Positions 61,884-64,000 of a stretch of 64,000 nucleotides of DNA are shown piece by piece. The position numbers and the translations under genes were made by a program. This DNA comes from ECT2AJA-044 sp965262845. GTDB lineage: Bacteria > Bacteroidota > Bacteroidia > Flavobacteriales > ECT2AJA-044. Position 1 is the stretch's first letter. Each line of letters opens with the position of its first letter. Where the stretch lies: contig CBDHFX010000002.1 in NCBI GenBank assembly GCA_965262845.1, positions 992,001 through 1,056,000 of the forward strand. Direction: 5' to 3'. A model generated the notes under the pieces. That model was not told the DNA's origin and ran no database searches. It saw only the letters and a program-made list of their open reading frames with translations.

Positions 61884-62960
61884 TTATGTGCCTGACGGCA
61901 CGATGCGTACTTCGAAAACATGAGGCCATAACTTGCCTGTGACATATACCGTTTCGGTTTGATCGTCATAGGCGATACCATTAAATACATCAATGCGATG
62001 CGGATAGGTACTGCTGTTGAAGATCTGCGTGAAGTCGATCATACCGGTCACTGCGCCCGTCTTTGGATTGATCCGGCAGATGTAGTCAGTGCCGTAGATA
62101 TTTGCCCAAATTTCGCCATTGATCCACTCAAGTTCGTTCAGATTGATCATCCTGGCCTGTTCGTTGTACACTTCGATCGTGCCTGTTTCGGTAAGAGTCT
62201 TCAGATCCAGTGCGTAGATGCGGTGGCTGCCGTCCGATATGAACAACGCGGTATCATTATGCGTAAGGCCCCATCCTTCCGTGTTATACGTGAATTCCTT
62301 CAGAGGCCGAAACGTTTCCAGGTCATACACGAACCCGGTTTTTCCCTGCCAGGTAAGCTGATAAAGTTTGCCATCCTTAACCGTGATGCCCTCTCCGAAG
62401 AAGCGGGTTGGGATGTTGTAACTCCGCAGGATGTTTCCGGTCACGACCTCTACCTCGCGCAGGCTTGATTTACCCTTGAGACCGGTTCCCTCGTAAAATA
62501 CGCCATTATGCAGGCAAAATCCCTGCGTATACGCGTTGGGATCGTGGGGCAGAGTGCGCACTAGTTCATAGGTATACTGCTCCGGGGTTGATGCTGCTGC
62601 GAGCTCCCTGATGATCGTTTTGCTCAGTGTTCGTCCGTCTGCTGTTTTTCCCGTGAGGGTAAAAGTGTATTTGCCCAGCTTGCGACCGGTGCTGAACCAG
62701 AGAAGTCCGGTCTCACTTCCTGCCGTAGGCAGCCCGTTCACTGTCCAGTTCCATTCGACTATCTCATAGGAGGGATCAACGATCTCAACCAAAAGGACCA
62801 GGGTGTCACCCTGGTTGATCATCGGGCCGCCAGGGCTGGTGCTCAGCCGAAAGAGGGTTGGTAGTTTTTCGGCGTCAGGAGTGTTGTTTTTCGGGCGGGG
62901 TGAACCGGACTGGCAGGCGAAGAGAAATAGGACAACGACAAAGGGAACGATTCGGCGCAT
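61884..62960 (-). CDS. Glutaminyl-peptide cyclotransferase (propeller type), lipoprotein
   Basis: 358 aa from the ATG at 62960 (MRRIVPFVVVLFLFACQSG: lipobox, Cys at residue 16). An Ig-like segment (about residues 40-120; EWNWTVNGLPTAGSETGLLWFSTG) precedes the five-blade propeller of plant-type QC: YTQGFCLHNGVFYEGTGLKG, YNTEGWGLTHNDTALFISDGSHRIYAL, NLNELEWINGEIWANIYGTDYICRINP. It forms pyroglutamate at N-termini of secreted proteins. A longer in-frame start (63098) overlaps the next gene's start. It is divergent from the Smr gene with 43 bp between them. Confidence 0.88.
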   Translation of the reverse strand: MRRIVPFVVVLFLFACQSGSPRPKNNTPDAEKLPTLFRLSTSPGGPMINQGDTLVLLVEIVDPSYEIVEWNWTVNGLPTAGSETGLLWFSTGRKLGKYTFTLTGKTADGRTLSKTIIRELAAASTPEQYTYELVRTLPHDPNAYTQGFCLHNGVFYEGTGLKGKSSLREVEVVTGNILRSYNIPTRFFGEGITVKDGKLYQLTWQGKTGFVYDLETFRPLKEFTYNTEGWGLTHNDTALFISDGSHRIYALDLKTLTETGTIEVYNEQARMINLNELEWINGEIWANIYGTDYICRINPKTGAVTGMIDFTQIFNSSTYPHRIDVFNGIAYDDQTETVYVTGKLWPHVFEVRIVPSGT

Positions 62961-63003
62961 AGGACGTTTTCTGTAGCGTAAAGGTAGGTTGTATTTTTGC
63001 GCT

Positions 63004-63552
63004 ATGGAAATTGAGCCGGGTATGCGGGTGACGATGATTGATGACGTGCTGAAGGGCATGGTGACGGAGGTGCGCGGAAATTTGATCAGGTTCACCACGG
63101 ATGATGGTTTTCAGGAGGAGGCGTGGAGCCACGAGCTGGTGGTGGATACTGGCGATAACTACGATATTAGCCAGGATAGGTATGCTGCGGACCTGCCGAG
63201 ATTGATCCGGGAAAAAGAGGCCGGTTCGAAAAAAAGACCGGTGCCACAAAAACACAACCGGCGCATGCGAAAAAACAGTATGGAGGTGGATCTGCATATC
63301 CATCAGTTGGTCGATAATGAGCGGGAATTAACATCGCATGATAAGTTCCGGATCCAGGTGGAATACTTCGAACGGAAGCTGCAATTCGCCCTGGCCAATA
63401 ACCTGCATCGGGTGGTTTTTATTCATGGAGTTGGAGCGGGCGTATTAAAGCACGAAATTTGCAGACTGTTGGATGAAGTCTACCATTTGGAGCATTTTGA
63501 TGCCACTTTCCAGAAATATGGCTTCGGCGCCACGGAAGTCCTTATCCGGTAG
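63004..63552 (+). CDS. Smr-domain protein
   Basis: 182 aa from the ATG at 63004 (MEIEPGMRVTMIDDVLKGMVTEVRGNLIRFTTDDGFQEEAW, an SH3-like start). A basic linker (KKRPVPQKHNRRMRK) follows, and the C-terminal Smr domain shows VDLHIHQLVDNE, VVFIHGVGAGVLKHEICRLL and QKYGFGATEVLI. Smr domains cleave nucleic acids or bind collided ribosomes; here the DxH and HGxG residues are kept. Function not known in this phylum. Confidence 0.88.
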   Translation: MEIEPGMRVTMIDDVLKGMVTEVRGNLIRFTTDDGFQEEAWSHELVVDTGDNYDISQDRYAADLPRLIREKEAGSKKRPVPQKHNRRMRKNSMEVDLHIHQLVDNERELTSHDKFRIQVEYFERKLQFALANNLHRVVFIHGVGAGVLKHEICRLLDEVYHLEHFDATFQKYGFGATEVLIR

Positions 63553-63869
63553 CGTTCTTTGCGAAAGGGTGCGGTTCTTCCAACTTTAAAGGCTGCAGAA
63601 GAGATACGGAAATTGATCCCCAATACGCTGGGGCATACAGCAACTGGGGATATGCCAAAACACGATTAGCTAAGTTCAGAGGAATGCACCAAAACACCTT
63701 CTATCTCCATTTAAAGGAAACCGAGTTCAGGTACAACTACAGAAACCAGGATTTGTATAAATTGCTCTTGCAAATGATCCGAAACAAACCCCTCAACTAG
63801 TCATGACCCTAATTTAGCTACGCTCACCAAAATGAGCCGGTTCAATTTAACGGTTAATCTTTTTTGGCA
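63553..63869. other. Intergenic region with an insertion-sequence relic
   Basis: About 320 bp before the last gene. It holds the transposase C-terminal fragment at 63624-63800 and no other recognisable element. The left part is too degenerate to read. Confidence 0.5.
63624..63800 (+). pseudogene. IS1595-like transposase C-terminal fragment
   Basis: 59 codons with no start: YAGAYSNWGYAKTRLAKFRG, MHQNTFYLHLKETEFRYNYR, NQDLYKLLLQMIRNKPLN, stop. The pattern WxYAKxRLxKFxG...TFYLHLKExEFRxNxR matches the C-terminal end of IS1595-group (ISXO2-like) DDE transposases. The catalytic part and inverted repeats are missing, so it is a relic. Confidence 0.75.
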
Positions 63870-64000
63870 ATGAAGTATCTGTTAACCTTTGTGCTGATCG
63901 GTTTTGTTCAGCAGTTCAGCATGGCCCAGTGTACGGCCAATGCAGGTCCTGATCAGCACAGCTGCCCCAATGATTCAACTGCTTTTTTACAGCTTGGCGG
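63870..64000 (+). CDS. Secreted protein, 3' end outside the window
   Basis: Starts at ATG 63870 and runs off the right edge. MKYLLTFVLIGFVQQFSMAQ is a signal peptide, then CTANAGPDQHSCPNDSTAFLQLGG. The ANAGPDQ..CPNDS phrase is common at the start of PKD/SprB-like surface proteins of this phylum. The rest is not visible. Confidence 0.65.
   Translation, partial: MKYLLTFVLIGFVQQFSMAQCTANAGPDQHSCPNDSTAFLQLG

Overview
The window looks like a chromosomal segment of a Bacteroidota bacterium, probably near the Flavobacteriales/Cryomorphaceae type. This is an inference from gene content. It rests on secreted proteins with type IX secretion (T9SS) type A and type B C-terminal sorting domains, OstA-like and LptD-like LPS transport proteins, a TonB receptor with a carboxypeptidase-like N-domain, repeated TAnnTTTG promoter -7 boxes, and almost no Shine-Dalgarno sites. 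Several genes appear to use GTG or TTG starts. I saw no tRNA, rRNA or CRISPR array.

Layout. 1-2128: a cut-off PKD-type secreted protein and two T9SS cargo genes that are a tandem duplication. 2512-14676: core genes: PEP carboxykinase, OstA-like protein, DUF962 protein, an HdrB/HdrC-like Fe-S pair, MCE/MlaD protein, cell-wall amidase, LptD, an anthranilate/ADC synthase amidotransferase and RidA. 14914-22269: an unknown secreted protein, then topoisomerase IV (parE-parC) and ychF. 22504-28300: an AT-rich accessory island between dxs and ychF. It holds two repeated Rhs/YD-type 'tip' cassettes, decayed effector tails and small lipoprotein or cytosolic genes that start 0-20 nt from the end of each tail. 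It looks like a graveyard of polymorphic effector/immunity modules. 28305-36682: dxs, asnS, rpoN, a membrane protein, gdhA and dprA. 36702-40357: TonB receptor, a third copy of the island's leader repeat inside a 51-bp direct-repeat pair, and a small outer-membrane protein. 40440-45943: a five-gene nucleotide-sugar operon (DegT aminotransferase, UDP-glucose dehydrogenase, UDP-glucuronate decarboxylase, GalE, RmlB). 46060-49950: fabD, a frameshifted small gene, queD, and a pair of membrane proteins. 50443-53778: a giant T9SS type B protein. 53882-60475: guaB, three parvulin/SurA-like proteins and a MoxR ATPase, tightly packed. 60525-64000: ornithine aminotransferase, glutaminyl-peptide cyclotransferase, an Smr protein, an IS1595-like transposase fragment and the start of another secreted protein.

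How the genes fit together. Much of the window serves the envelope: LPS export (OstA-like, LptD), lipid trafficking (MlaD-like), peptidoglycan cleavage (amidase), outer-membrane protein folding (three parvulins), surface-sugar precursors and T9SS cargo. The accessory island is the part that departs most from an ordinary core genome. Its repeats, tandem layout and consistent tail-to-gene coupling are the best lead for an undescribed recombining effector/immunity reservoir.
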